Source of the DNA: Apiotrichum sp. Y4204
Lineage: Eukaryota; Basidiomycota; Tremellomycetes; Trichosporonales; Trichosporonaceae
Assembly (NCBI GenBank): GCA_025531455.1
Contig: JAMYHL010000143.1
Span: forward strand, 1 to 41,478
DNA: 41,478 bases
Reading direction: 5' to 3'
Of the stretch, positions 31,328 through 41,478 are shown piece after piece. The notes beneath the pieces are model-generated. The model saw only the letters and a program-made list of their open reading frames with translations. It did not search any database and had not been told where the DNA came from. Position 1 is the stretch's first letter. Each line of letters opens with the position of its first letter. The position numbers and the translations under genes were made by a program.

Positions 31328-32975
31328 TTGGATCGTCGTGTGTGGTGGATGGAGTGATGGAGAAACAGTGAAAAAAAAAAAAAAGTCGGCACAACATCCA
31401 CCGACAGCATCCCCAAATCGGAAGATGCGATGAAATGACGTCGGAGCCAATTTTGGCGGTGGAACTTGGCTCCCCCAAGACTTTTTGATGTGAGGTCTCG
31501 TCGAATGGCAGGTGGCGAAATACAGGTCGTCCAAGAGTTGGTATCGCGGGAATGTTACCGGCTCTGTGGCTGTATACGTGCATCGAGAGATGATGGGAGG
31601 CTGTGAGATTGAATATCTGTTTGAGATTCAAGAGTGCTGGTGCATATGGACTATTTGCTGAGTGGAGATATTACTGTAACACAGTCGTAGTGTGGCAGAT
31701 TGCCACATTCTCAGGCGCAGCGGCAGGCAGCGTGCTGGCTTGGGAACCGTATGCTGAGGTGTACTAACGCTCAAATCAGAGTGAAAGGGACTGGTGCTTG
31801 TCAAGGTATGGGAAAAGATGTCGTTGAGACTGTAAAGAACGCAGCCGTATGGGAGACGAAAGAGTCGGGCGACGGAAAGTTTGCTTGAAGGGATATCAAG
31901 CGATCAACTCTGCCGACAGGACGCCCCCGCGATGTGCGGGAAGGAGGGATAGCAGGAGCAGTGATCAAGAAGTTCCACCGCACTCCGCTCATGGCTCTAC
32001 TAACTTCTCTCTTTACCGCAAGACGGCAAACGCAAAGCCACATAAATTAACGACATGAAATAAAAATGACAGCAAATGCCAAAAAAATTGTGAGAAATAA
32101 CCACAGCGGAGACGCCTCTCGGGACATTGCCATCCAGAGGAGAGTGACCACAGTGCCAGTCTACAAATGACTAGAGCTCTCCATTGATGGAATGCCGGGA
32201 AGCAGACTTGACAGCTTGACATTGGAAGTGGTATGGACTGTGGATTGTGGCGCCACATGATGTCTTTGCACGGGCCCATTGAGGGTCAATCAGGGTGGGA
32301 CGACCGTAGATCACTGCGGGGCCCTCTCCCAGCGGCCAGCAGCGTATCGCGTGCACGCAAAAGGTCATTGTATCACTGTGATAAGAGCGACATGCATGAC
32401 ATCAGACGTTGACGAGTACAACAGTTCGTGGCAGGGTAAGACAACAATCGTCGACAATGCCTGTTGCGGCTGCGTCCAGTGCGCCTCGCCTATCGCGGGT
32501 GAAGATCTGAGAAGCTGATGGCCGCCCGTGGCTCACGTCAGGCATCTCACGGCCATCTCCGCTGACTCTTATGGTCCTTGAACGCGACTGTTCTTCGACG
32601 GCCAGCATGTAATGCAATGGCTGTTAGTTTTCAGTCACGGAGCGCGGTATGCACGCCAGCACTCTCACTGCGTGTATGCGCGTGTATGACTCGGTGGGCA
32701 ATGCGCGGACATACCGGCTACACCGGTGGGTGGTCCCCCAATTTTCGGCCGAGTCTTGCCCGTTGTACCCTCTGATTCGACTCGGTTGGGAATACAAGAG
32801 CTGTGATTGGCTGATTGATGGATCGGGCCCGACTCACCCGAAAAGCGATCGACTATCAACCAACCATTTCTGACGAGTTGCATCTCGATCCATCCCACCA
32901 CCACGACGTCCACTACAAAAGTCCACAGTCATCTGCGCTTGTTGTTCCTCTTTCTCCCCATCACAATCTACCACC
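31328..32975. other. Intergenic region between DOM34 and LEU1 (divergent)
   Basis: A 1.65 kb gap between divergent start codons. Near its DOM34 end is a run of A at 31370-31384. An AT-rich block lies at about 32035-32100, unusual in this GC-rich sequence. Near LEU1 is an inverted repeat ACCGG-N5-CCGGT at 32713. No ORF with protein character and no RNA gene were found. Confidence 0.5.
32713..32727. promoter_or_regulatory. ACCGG-N5-CCGGT inverted repeat upstream of LEU1
   Basis: A perfect 5+5 inverted repeat 249 bp above the LEU1 ATG. Zn2Cys6 regulators bind paired CGG triplets, and yeast Leu3 binds CCGG-N4-CCGG, so this site has one extra spacer base. It is a candidate Leu3-like element, not a proven one. 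Confidence 0.3.
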
Positions 32976-35343
32976 ATGCCTGCCCCCACCACCGCGCCGC
33001 GTACGCTCTACGACAAGGTATTCGACGACCACGTCGTCTACTCTGGAGAGGGTGACACTCTCATCTACATTGACCGCCACCTCGTCCATGAGGTCACCTC
33101 CCCGCAGGCCTTTGAGGGTCTCCGCAACGCCGGCCGCAAGGTCCGCCGTACAGACTGCACTCTTGCGACTGTCGACCACAACATCCCGTGAGTGATTGAC
33201 CGTCAGAAGCGAGCTCTGAGGCGTGCTACCGGGGTTCCTTCTTTTTCCCCATCCGTTCGCCTGCTGACTCAACAGTACCTCCTCCCGCAAGAACTTCCAG
33301 AATGTAAAGACCTTTATCGACGAGGCCGACTCGCGTGGACAGGTCGTCGCGCTCGAGGACAATGTCAAGGCATTTGGCCTGACTTACTTCGGCATGGCCG
33401 ATAAGCGCCAGGGCATCGTCCACATTATCGGCCCTGAGCAGGGCTTCACCCTGCCGGGTACTACGGTCGTGTGCGGTGACTCGCACACCTCGACGCACGG
33501 TGCTTTCGGCGCTCTTGCGTTCGGTATCGGCACCTCCGAGGTCGAGCACGTCCTCGCCACTCAGACTCTCCCCCAGGCAAAGTCGAAGAACATGCGCATC
33601 AACGTTGAGGGCACTCTCCCCGAGGGTGTCGCCTCCAAGGACATTGTCCTCCACATTATCGGCCTCATCGGCACTGCCGGCGGAACTGGCTGCGTTATCG
33701 AGTTCTCCGGTTCGGCAATCCGCGCCCTCTCCATGGAGGCCCGTATGTCGATCTGCAACATGGCGATTGAGGGTGGTGCCCGTGCGGGTATGATCGCTCC
33801 CGACGAGATCACCTTCAAGTACCTCAAGGGTCGCCCGCTGGCCCCTCCTGAGGGCCCCGAGTGGGACGCTGCGGAGGCGTACTGGCGCACCCTGAAATCT
33901 GACCCCGGAGCCAAGTACGACGTCGAGGTTGAGATCAAGGCCGAGGACATTATTCCCACCGTTACCTGGGGTACTTCCCCGGAGGACGTTGTCCCCATCA
34001 CTGGCAAGGTCCCCAACCCCGCCAACCTGCCCGAGAGCAAGCGTGGCGACGCTGAGAAGGCTCTCAAGTACATGGGCCTTACCGCCGACGTCCCCATGGA
34101 GGACATCAAGGTCGACAAGGTCTTCTTCGGTTCGTGCACCAACGGCCGTATCGAGGACATGCGCTCGGCCGCCCGCGTTATTGTGGCTTCCGGCAAGAAC
34201 GGTGGCCCGACCTCCGTCGCTGAGGGCGTCTACGCCATGGTCGTCCCCGGCTCCGGTCTTGTCAAGCAGCAGGCCGAGGCTGAGGGTCTCGACGTCATCT
34301 TCAAGAAGGCCGGCTTTGACTGGCGTGAGGCTGGATGCTCCATGTGCCTGGGTATGAACCCCGACCAGCTCAAGCCCGGAGAGCGTTGCGCCTCGACCTC
34401 GAACCGTAACTTCGAGGGTCGCCAGGGTGCCGGTGGCCGTACCCACCTTGTCTCGCCCGCTATGGCTACTGCTGCCGCCCTCACTGGCAAGCTTACCGAC
34501 GTTCGCAAACTCATGGGTGACTACGTCTCGGACGACGGAGGTATCAAGATCACCAGCTACGCCGACTACCTCCAGCCCCTTGTCCCCGCCGCGCCTGTAG
34601 AGGACGCTGCCACCGAGGCCCCCGCCTCGGGCACCGCTTCCCCTGCCCCCGCCGCGGCCGCTTCCGGCATGCCCAAGTTTACCGTCGTCAAGGGTATTGC
34701 TGCCCCGATGTGGGAGGCCAACATTGACACCGACAAGATCATCCCCAAGCAGTTCCTCAAGACCCTCCTCCGCACTGGTCTCGGCGACGCTCTCTTCTGG
34801 CCCGCGCGTTACGATGTCAAGACCGGCGAGAAGATCCCGGACTTTGTCCTCAACAAGGAGCCCTTCAACAAGTCGACTCTTCTTGTCTGCACTGGCCCCA
34901 ACTTTGGCTGCGGCTCGTCGCGTGAGCACGCCCCCTGGGCCCTCAACGACTTTGGCATCCGCTGCGTGATGGCTCCCTCGTTCGGTGACATCTTCAAGAA
35001 CAACTGCTTCAAGAACGGCATGCTTCCGCTTGAGCTCCCCCAGGACGACCTCGAGGCCCTGTACAAGGACGCCGAGTCCGGCCAGGAGATTGCCGTCGAC
35101 CTTGAGAACGAGCAGGTTGTCCGCCCCAACGGCGAGACCATCAAGTTCAAGATCGACCCCTTCCGCCGCCACTGCCTGATCAACGGCCTCGACGACATTG
35201 GCCTTACCCTCCGCCACGCCGACGACATTGCCAAGTTCGAGGAGAAGCGCTCCACCAACTGGCCGTGGCTCGACGGTGCGGGATACGCCAAGAAGGGCAA
35301 GGTCGTCCCTCTGCGCACCGCCAAGAAGCCCACTGACTGGTGA
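32976..35343 (+). CDS. LEU1: 3-isopropylmalate dehydratase (isopropylmalate isomerase)
   Basis: [4Fe-4S] enzyme that isomerises 2- to 3-isopropylmalate, the second step of leucine synthesis. Exons are 32976-33187 and 33276-35343, giving 759 residues, a fused fungal form of bacterial LeuC and LeuD. The LeuC half has [31 protein letters not shown] and the cluster ligands Cys358 (FGSCTNGR) and Cys425/Cys428 (CSMCLGM). An Ala/Pro-rich linker (about 505-535) joins it to the LeuD swivel domain, which carries [33 protein letters not shown] and [16 protein letters not shown]. All catalytic motifs are intact. Codon use is strongly biased (GCC, AAG, CTC, GGT), which suggests high expression. The long open frames antisense to it are shadows of this bias. 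Confidence 0.98.
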
Positions 35344-35892
35344 GCCTGTCCAGGCGAGAGACGCGGGCGTGCGGTGTATAATGTGGCATGTGGCGCGTTG
35401 CGCTGGCGAGAAAAGATCCACGGGCATACGATTACGATGCCTGTTGGCCACGGTTACGAGTCGCGAGACGGGGACTGGACTACACTTGTACAGAAAACGG
35501 AGCAGACCTTGTACGCATATGCATAGATCGAAGCATAAGAAGTCGTGGAGCATGGGCAGATGGGTGATGAGCATGATGAGTTTGTGAGGTGAGGTGGCCA
35601 GGTGGTTTGAAAGGACTTGGTCATCGAGCGTGATCGAGCGCTGTAGAAGCCATGACGTAGCCTATTAACGGGACCAAATATTTGTAATGCCTATTGTTAA
35701 CGTAGCTGTAATGAATTAGGTCGCGAAACTGTAATACCCTGCCACGTGAGCCAGCTTGCGCGTCGCTCCGCGCTCCGCGTTCTGGTGGACACACTCACCT
35801 CAAGACTGTCGTCGTCCCCAACTTCTGTCATCATCATCAACATCACCAACACCACCACATCCCACACCCCCAACCCCACCCACCTCAGCACG
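35344..35892. other. Intergenic region between LEU1 and RPN3
   Basis: This 549 bp holds the LEU1 3' end and the RPN3 promoter and leader, both genes on the plus strand. An AT-richer patch lies at about 35675-35740 and an ATCATCATCAACATCACCAACACCACC leader repeat precedes the RPN3 ATG. Nothing else was identified. Confidence 0.5.
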
Positions 35893-37830
35893 ATGAGCGC
35901 ACCCACAAAGGAGAAGAAGGAGGAGCCCGTGAAGGACGGAAAGGACAAGGAGGTCGAGAAGAAGGAGGAGGAGAAGGAGGAGGAGGTTGCGCCTGTGCTG
36001 ACTGTCGAGGAAGGTGAGTGTCATCTTGCCCATGACCCCGTTGTGGACGTCGTGTAATCCATATCAGCTATCATTGCTAGATAGTAGCTTCCAATGACTT
36101 ACACACAGAAATTCTCGCCAACATTGCGCTCATCGGCCGCGCGGTCGCCACCATCGAGCCGCGCTTTACTACCCGCGTCCTCCGCACGCTGACGACACTG
36201 AGGAAAAAGCTGACCCGCCCCGCGCTCAAGGACGCGCTTACCCGCGCGTTCCCGAAGGGATGTGAGTAACAATGCCGGTGTTTTATTTGCTGTCACCCGC
36301 TAACATCCAGCCAAGACGGGACAGGCGCTGATTGCGCACCCGCTGTTCAACGAGCTTCCAGAGCCCGCGGACGCAATGGACGTCGACAGCGCAGCCGCCA
36401 CGCCCGCACCCGAAGACCCGGCAGCGAGCACGAGCACAAGCACCGCCCCGCAGCCGAAGAAGTACACGCCGCCCGTCGACCCGACGACCAACGACCTCAT
36501 CCCCGAGGCGGTCGTGTACCTCCGCTTGCTGATTCTTCTCGCGGCGATCGACGCTGGCAAGATCGCCGAGGCGGGCGAGTTTGCGCTCGAGACCTCCAAG
36601 ATGGTGCAGGCGGCCAACAGGCGTACCATGGACCAGCTTGCTGCCAAGATCTACTTCTACCTCGCCCGCGCATACGAGCTCCAGGACAAGCTTGCCGAGC
36701 TGCGTCCGTAAGTACATTTGTGTCCCGCATGTTGTTGGTTCTAATGGCAGTACGCTGCTGGCTGTTCGCCAGACCGCTAAGCTTCGCAAGGACGAGGTGC
36801 TCGAGATCACCGTCATCAACCTCCTTCTCCGCTCCTACCTCCAGTCTAACCTGTACGACCAGGCCGACAAGCTGCTCTCGAAGATTGATGCCCTTCCGAC
36901 CATCAACTCGGCGCAGACTGCCCGCTGGCTGTTCTACGTGGCGCGTCTGCGGGCCGTTCAGCTCAACTACGCTGCCGCTTCCGACCACCTCCTGACTGCC
37001 ATCCGTCGTGCCCCCAAGGACGAGGTTGCTCCTGGATTTGTTCAGATCGTGGGTTCACGGTAGGACTTCCGCTGACCCACCAGATCCACAAGTTCTACAT
37101 CGTTACCGAGATGCTAACCGGTCGCATCCCCGACCGTGCCATGTTCCGCCGGCCAGTGCTCCAGCAGGCTCTCGTCCCGTACTTCCAGATTGTGCAGGGT
37201 GGGTTGCAGGCGAACTCCATCGACTAACCCTCAGCTGTCCGCATTGGCGACGTTGCCGCGTTCCAGCGCGCATTCACGACGCACGAGCAGGCCTTCCTTG
37301 CCGACTCGACCCACTTCCTCATCCTCCGTTTGCGGCACTTCGTCATCCGCACCGCGCTCCGCACCATCACCCTCGCGTACTCGCGCATCTCGCTGCGCGA
37401 TGTGTGTGCCAAGCTCGGCCTCGACTCGGAGGAGGACACCGAATACATTGTCGCCAAGGCGATCAAGGACCGCGTCATCGATGCCATGATCGACCACACC
37501 GGCGGATTCATGCAGTCCATGGTCAAGAAGGACTTGTATGAGACGGACGAGCCGCAGGCGCAGATCGCCCAGCGTCTCAAGTACGCGCTCGCCATGCGCA
37601 ACGAGGCATTGCAGGTGGGTACTCGACGTGGTGCATGGCGGGTGGGCCCCGAAGTAAAAACCCGCACAGCACGCTTCACGCTCTACCCAGATGCTAACAC
37701 CTCTCAGGGAATGCGGTTCGCCGGAAACGTGCACCGCAAGGAGCTCGAGACGGCCGCCGACGCGCGCGAGCGCGACCGCGAGATTGCCCAGCTCATCCAG
37801 GAGACCGAGGACGACATGGACGAGCTCTAA
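35893..37830 (+). CDS. RPN3: 26S proteasome lid subunit Rpn3 (PSMD3)
   Basis: Non-catalytic PCI subunit of the regulatory particle lid. Exons are 35893-36013, 36109-36261, 36311-36707, 36751-37048, 37084-37198, 37235-37614 and 37708-37830, giving 528 residues (human PSMD3 534). The N-terminus is a Lys/Glu-rich tail (KEKKEEPVKDGKDKE). Helical repeats follow: ILANIALIGRAVATIEPRFTT, KKLTRPALKDAL and YFYLARAYELQDKL. A low-complexity Pro/Thr/Ser insert lies near residues 115-140. The PCI part includes FYIVTEMLTGRIPDR, LRLRHFVIRTALRTI, SRISLRDVCAKLGL and IDHTGGFMQSM, and the C-terminal tail is acidic. It shares no promoter with another gene. Confidence 0.95.
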
Positions 37831-38008
37831 TGTGGTACAAGAAGTAGAGGATAGATGATGCATGGATACGATATGGGAGACAGAAAGCGGACGTATGGAG
37901 TTTTGTTCAGGAGCCCCTCTTTGACGAGTTCAACAGTGGACCACAAGCAGGGCAGCAATTATGATTACAGGCTATCACATCGTCTATCTCATGCTACAGG
38001 TACGTACA

Positions 38009-38230
38009 CTAACGCCGGTCACGGCGGTCGCGGTCGCGGTCTCGCCTGTCGTCCCGATCACGCTCCCTGTGGCGGTCCCGGTCGTCGCGCCGGCGGTCAT
38101 CGCGGTCCCGATCCCGACGGTCATCACGGCGGTCACGGTCTCGGCGGTCGTCGCGATCACGGTCGCGGTCGCGGTCGCGGCGGTCACGATCCCTTTCACG
38201 GTCGCGGTCGCGGTCATCCCTTCTCCGGTC
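38009..38230 (-). repeat. RD-coding simple repeat (CGNGAY/GACCGC runs)
   Basis: Degenerate hexamer repeats in the 3' end of the PPIL4 gene encode alternating Arg and Asp. The same tract leaves the opposite strand open for hundreds of codons and explains the long antisense frame there. Confidence 0.75.
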
Positions 38231-39589
38231 GTTCCCGTCGCGATCGTCCCGTCTCCTCTCCTCCCTCCTCTCATCCCGCCTATCATCCCTCTTCCTTTCT
38301 CGCCGGTCGTCGCGGTCGTCACGGCGGTCATCTCGGCGGTCATCTCGGCGGTCATCTCGACGGTCATCTCGACTATCGGCACGCTCCCGGTCCTCGCGGC
38401 GCGGGCTCCTGCTCCGACTCCGGCCATATCCCTCGGGGAGTGGCCGCTCCGCACGCGCGCCATACCCGGAATCGCGGGCGCCAAACCCACCCCTTCCGCC
38501 CCTCCCTCCCCTCCCTCCCCTCCCACCGCGGGCACCGAGGTTGGCGCGCATAGCGCCGCCCATCTTGGCGACGCTCTGGCTAAAGTCCACCCAGATACGC
38601 CTGTCGTCGACGAGCACGTTTTGCATTTTGAAGTACGCCTGTTCCGCGGATTCCTTTTCGTCAAACTCGATAAACGCGTATTGGAGCGAGTCGCCGGATT
38701 TCTTGTCGCGCACAATCTCGCAGCTGAGGATCTTGCCGAACCGGGAGAAAATGAGTTCCAAGTCTTCGTCGGCAGTTACGGGGTTGAGCTTGCACACAAA
38801 CAGGATATTCTCGGGGGGGCGGACCGCGGCAAACGGCAGATCACCAATCATCTCGAGGGTCAGCGCCGACGAGTTGGCCGCCGTGCGCCGCCGCTCCTCC
38901 TCGGCCTGTTCTTCGGATACCTCGGCGAACGCGTCTTCGTCGTCTGCGATGCGTGCCTTGCCCAGCGCGTCGGGCGGGCGGATGGGCGACGGCGGCGGGG
39001 AGATCATGTTCGGTGGGTCCGGGAAGGGATCCTCGAGGATCTCAATGTGGCGGATACGGATATCCTGCAGTGGTCGTCCTTCAGAGTCGAGAAAAGCCTC
39101 GTTAATCTTGTCGAGCGTGTCGAGCCCCTCGACAACATGCCCAAACACGCCGTGCTTTCCGTCCAGATAATCAATCCCGTCCGCGAGCGTAATGAAAAAC
39201 TGCGAGCCGCAGCCCGGCGGGTCCGTCGGCGCCACAGCCATCGACACGGTGCCCTTTGCCGTGTGCTTGAGCTTTGTGCTAATCTCGGGGGTAAAGTAGC
39301 GCGGCGCGTCGCCACCCCGCATCTTGGCAATGTACGAGTCAAAGCACTCGCCTCCGGTCCCCGTCGCGCTTGGATCACCCGTCTGCGCGATAAAGTCCTT
39401 GGACACTGCAAGGTTAGTTGCTGCGCGTGGTGTCTCCGAATTGTGTCTTGACTCACCGTTGAAGAACGCGTTCAGACCATAGTATTTGACTGCGCAGAGT
39501 TTGAGAAAGTTCTCGCACGTCTTTGGCGCGCGCTCGACCTCGAGGTCGATGACAATGTCGCCGAGCGACGTCTCGAGAAGGACGGACAT
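38009..39589 (-). CDS. PPIL4: Cyclophilin with RRM, PPIL4/Rct1-type, Arg-Asp-rich tail
   Basis: Nuclear peptidyl-prolyl isomerase-like protein of the PPIL4/AtCyp59/S. pombe Rct1 group, tied in that family to RNA polymerase II and splicing. Exons are 39457-39589 and 38009-39405, giving 509 residues. Cyclophilin domain at about 1-165: [45 protein letters not shown] and [15 protein letters not shown]. Tyr124 sits where cyclophilin A has Trp121, a change expected to weaken cyclosporin binding. RRM at about 244-323: ILFVCKL (RNP2) and LQYAFIEF (RNP1). The C-terminal 140 residues are a Gly/Arg patch and then long RD/DR dipeptide runs. The 51 nt intron is a multiple of three with no in-frame stop, so its retention would insert 17 residues. 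Divergent from SPT2. Confidence 0.93.
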   Translation of the reverse strand: MSVLLETSLGDIVIDLEVERAPKTCENFLKLCAVKYYGLNAFFNGESRHNSETPRAATNLAVSKDFIAQTGDPSATGTGGECFDSYIAKMRGGDAPRYFTPEISTKLKHTAKGTVSMAVAPTDPPGCGSQFFITLADGIDYLDGKHGVFGHVVEGLDTLDKINEAFLDSEGRPLQDIRIRHIEILEDPFPDPPNMISPPPSPIRPPDALGKARIADDEDAFAEVSEEQAEEERRRTAANSSALTLEMIGDLPFAAVRPPENILFVCKLNPVTADEDLELIFSRFGKILSCEIVRDKKSGDSLQYAFIEFDEKESAEQAYFKMQNVLVDDRRIWVDFSQSVAKMGGAMRANLGARGGRGGRGGRGGRGGFGARDSGYGARAERPLPEGYGRSRSRSPRREDRERADSRDDRRDDRRDDRRDDRRDDRDDRRERKRDDRRDERREERRRDDRDGNDRRRDDRDRDRERDRDRRDRDRDRDRDDRRDRDRRDDRRDRDRDDRRRDDRDRHRERDRDDRRDRDRDRRDRR

Positions 39590-39932
39590 GGGTGTCGGTG
39601 GGAGTGATGTGGACGAGAGAATGTAGGTGGCGAGCGGGCGAGGTCAATGTTCATCATGCATTCATGGGTCATGGAATCTTGTTGAAAGCCGGTCGCGTCT
39701 AATGCACGCCTACTCTCCCGCATTCTATGCATAGTTCCTAAATTAGGCCCGCTGCCTCCAATCTCCGCTCGCCTATTTCGCCACCCACCAGTGCCTTCAA
39801 CACCATCAGGGCCCAAGTCTTCGTTCACCGCCTCGAGAGTATAAAGTGCGCTGGAACCATCACTCCCAACTCTTGCTCCATCCACCACTTTCACCAAAGA
39901 CAACAGAGACACCCGCCGCGAGAAGCGCCACC
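39590..39932. promoter_or_regulatory. Bidirectional promoter of PPIL4 and SPT2
   Basis: The 343 bp between two divergent start codons must serve both genes. No TATA box is clear. An AGTATAAAGTG string lies at about 39838-39847, about 85 bp above the SPT2 ATG, and may be its TATA-like element. Confidence 0.5.
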
Positions 39933-41422
39933 ATGTCCGAGGTAGGCCACGCTATCTGTTCCCGCTGACAGGCAGTACCAGCGCCAGAAGGCGCGGGCGC
40001 GCGAGCTCCAGCTCGAAAAGGAGTATGAGCTCAAGCGCGAGCTGGCGCGCAAGGCCGAGGCGGAGAAGAAGGCCGCCAAGGAGGAGGAAGAGGTGCGTGA
40101 GAAAGTGGGAGGTGGACTGTTGTCTTGGGAGGTGCTGGGTGTCACTATGTACCTCCCCCTATCAGTGTTTACCTCCCACCCCAAGCCATCAGTCGTCATC
40201 GTCATACTTACACACAGCGCAAGAAACGCATAGAGGCCGCGACGAAGGAGGCGCGCCGCAAGGAGCTCATGGCCGCGAATGCCGCGCTGAACAAGGCGCA
40301 GGCAAAGGACACGGGGCCGTCGGACGGATACGACCCGTTTGCCGAGGACGCATTTGCTGGCCCGTCAAAGGTGAGTCGCAGCGTGACGCCATGCGCAGCA
40401 TGGCAACTAGAACAGCTGTATACTGCCCCGAAAAGCTGTTTGACTTCATTGCTCACACCCAGCCCCCGCCGCGCGCGACGCCGAAGACGACGACCCGCCC
40501 AAATGCGCAATCAAACGGCGCTCGCTCGAGCACCGGCGGAGGAGGCGGTTCCAGGCAGAGGGGTACGACCAAGGCCAAGCCGGAGGTGGTGCCAATGGGG
40601 CGCAAGGAGAAGGCGGCGGCAAAGCTCGTGCGCGCGAGTAAGAACAGTGTCGAGGACTCGCTCTTCTCGGTCCGCGCCCTTGTCGACCAGCGTGAGGGAG
40701 GCGGCTCGCGTCCCGGCTCGGGCACGGTGTCCCCGCGTCCCCCTCCGCGCGCGCCGCCCCGCGCTGGCGTAACCAAACACGGCGTCCCGCAAAAGAAGAC
40801 AATGGCGCAGATGAAGAAGGGCGTCGACGTCGGGTCGCTCCGCAAGCTCTGCCCCGACCGCGACTCTCGCGACCGCCGCAGCATCGACGAGATCCAACGC
40901 GATATACGCATGCGCAAGGCGGCCGCGGCAGGCGGGTCGGGAACGTCGACCCCTCGCGGCGGCGATCGCGGGGCTGCACGACCAGGCGACCGTGATCGCG
41001 ACCGTGACCGCGACCGTGACCGAGGACGTGATCCCCGCGATGCCGATCGCCGCGACAGCTTCCGCGACCGCGAACGCGAGCGCGACCGCTTCCGCGACAA
41101 GGAGAGGGATCGCCGGCGCCGCTCCCCGTCGAGCGAGTACGACAGCCCGCCGCGCAAGCGCCGGCAGGACTCGTTTGACGAGCCGTCGCGCGGCGCCGTG
41201 TCGGCCATGATCCAGGAGATGTTTGGACGCGGCCGCGCACCCCGCCGATACGACGATGACTCTGGGTCGGACATGGAGGCTGGGCTGAGCGATGTCGAGA
41301 TGGAGGAGAAGCGTGCGCTCAAGATTGCCAGGCGCGAGGACGAGCTGGCCGAGAAGGAGGAGAATGCCAGGCGCGAGGCCAAGGAGCGTGCGAGGCGCGA
41401 ACGTGAGCGCGGGAAGCGCTAA
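39933..41422 (+). CDS. SPT2: SPT2 chromatin protein (histone H3-H4 chaperone)
   Basis: Nuclear histone chaperone that acts during transcription. Exons are 39933-39941 (only three codons, MSE), 39976-40092, 40218-40370 and 40463-41422, giving 412 residues. Exons 2 and 3 encode a long charged helix (RQKARARELQLEKEYELKRE and beyond), likely coiled coil. The middle is disordered and basic. The C-terminal SPT2 domain carries AVSAMIQEMFGRGRAPRRY, then DDDSGSDMEAGLSDVEMEEKRALKIARREDELAEKEE, matching the family's IxxMF-RRY-acidic-RxARxED pattern that contacts H3-H4. An RD/DR-rich stretch with RRSPSSEYDSPPRKRR lies just before it, unusual for the family and similar to the tail of the neighbouring PPIL4. 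The protein closes with a Lys/Arg/Glu helix. Confidence 0.88.
40988..41045 (+). repeat. RD-coding simple repeat in SPT2
   Basis: Repeated CGTGACCGCGAC-type hexamers encode alternating Asp and Arg just before the SPT2 domain. The tract is of the same kind as the one in the divergent PPIL4 gene. Confidence 0.7.
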
Positions 41423-41478
41423 GGACAGAAGTATTTCCCCGAGACACCCAGTAGCAGCTTGACAGCATTTTGCGTGGG

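Noticed and set aside
33226..35574. 782-codon open frame antisense to LEU1
   Set aside because: It mirrors the codon bias of LEU1, has Gly/Val/Asp-rich composition without domain motifs, and spans the LEU1 intron.
37961..39451. 496-codon open frame antisense to PPIL4
   Set aside because: It is generated by the RD-coding hexamer repeats and high GC; the translated text is low-complexity Val/Ala/Thr and then unstructured.

Overview
The window is nuclear DNA of a GC-rich basidiomycete yeast or mould, most likely a tremellomycete (Trichosporon/Cutaneotrichosporon/Vanrija-like). The evidence is many very short introns (about 33-60 nt, GTNNGY donors, YAG acceptors, CTAAY-type branch motifs), high GC in coding DNA, short intergenic gaps and fungal versions of housekeeping genes. 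The order is inferred from general character; no alignment was run. I resolved exon structures by hand, and every multi-exon model below keeps an intact frame.

Layout. 1-391 (-): 5' end of GPD1, cut by the window edge. 2133-4171 (-): NUDCD1-like CS-domain protein, divergent from 4400-7990 (+), a 1196-residue disordered AT-hook protein. 8458-9478 (-): RPS3. 10702-12011 (+): KEI1, the IPC synthase subunit. 12012-15330: a 3.3 kb stretch with no confident gene. 15331-17195 (+): Mep1-type ammonium transporter. 17977-19044 (+): RPN11. 19277-20785 (-): mitochondrial DUF155 protein (MRX10/RMND1). 21479-23617 (+): Baeyer-Villiger-like flavin monooxygenase, tail to tail with 23751-25200 (-), an Old Yellow Enzyme. 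25750-26736 (-): unrecognised basic, Ser/Pro-rich protein. 27305-28244 (+): VAMP7-type R-SNARE. 28385-29366 (-): exosome subunit MTR3. 29609-31327 (-): DOM34/pelota. 32976-35343 (+): LEU1. 35893-37830 (+): RPN3. 38009-39589 (-): PPIL4-type cyclophilin-RRM protein. 39933-41422 (+): SPT2.

Most genes are conserved housekeeping genes. Neighbours that share a process are DOM34 with MTR3 (mRNA surveillance), RPN11 with RPN3 (proteasome lid, 17 kb apart) and the monooxygenase with the ene-reductase (a possible two-enzyme redox unit). I see no mobile element, CRISPR array, tRNA or rRNA gene.

The points most worth a second look are: a PTS2 peroxisomal signal on GPD1 that depends on which of two start codons is used; an ene-reductase whose ATG appears to be assembled by splicing; a monooxygenase that lacks the histidine of the Baeyer-Villiger fingerprint; two large uncharacterised proteins; and Arg-Asp dipeptide tracts in two divergent neighbouring genes.
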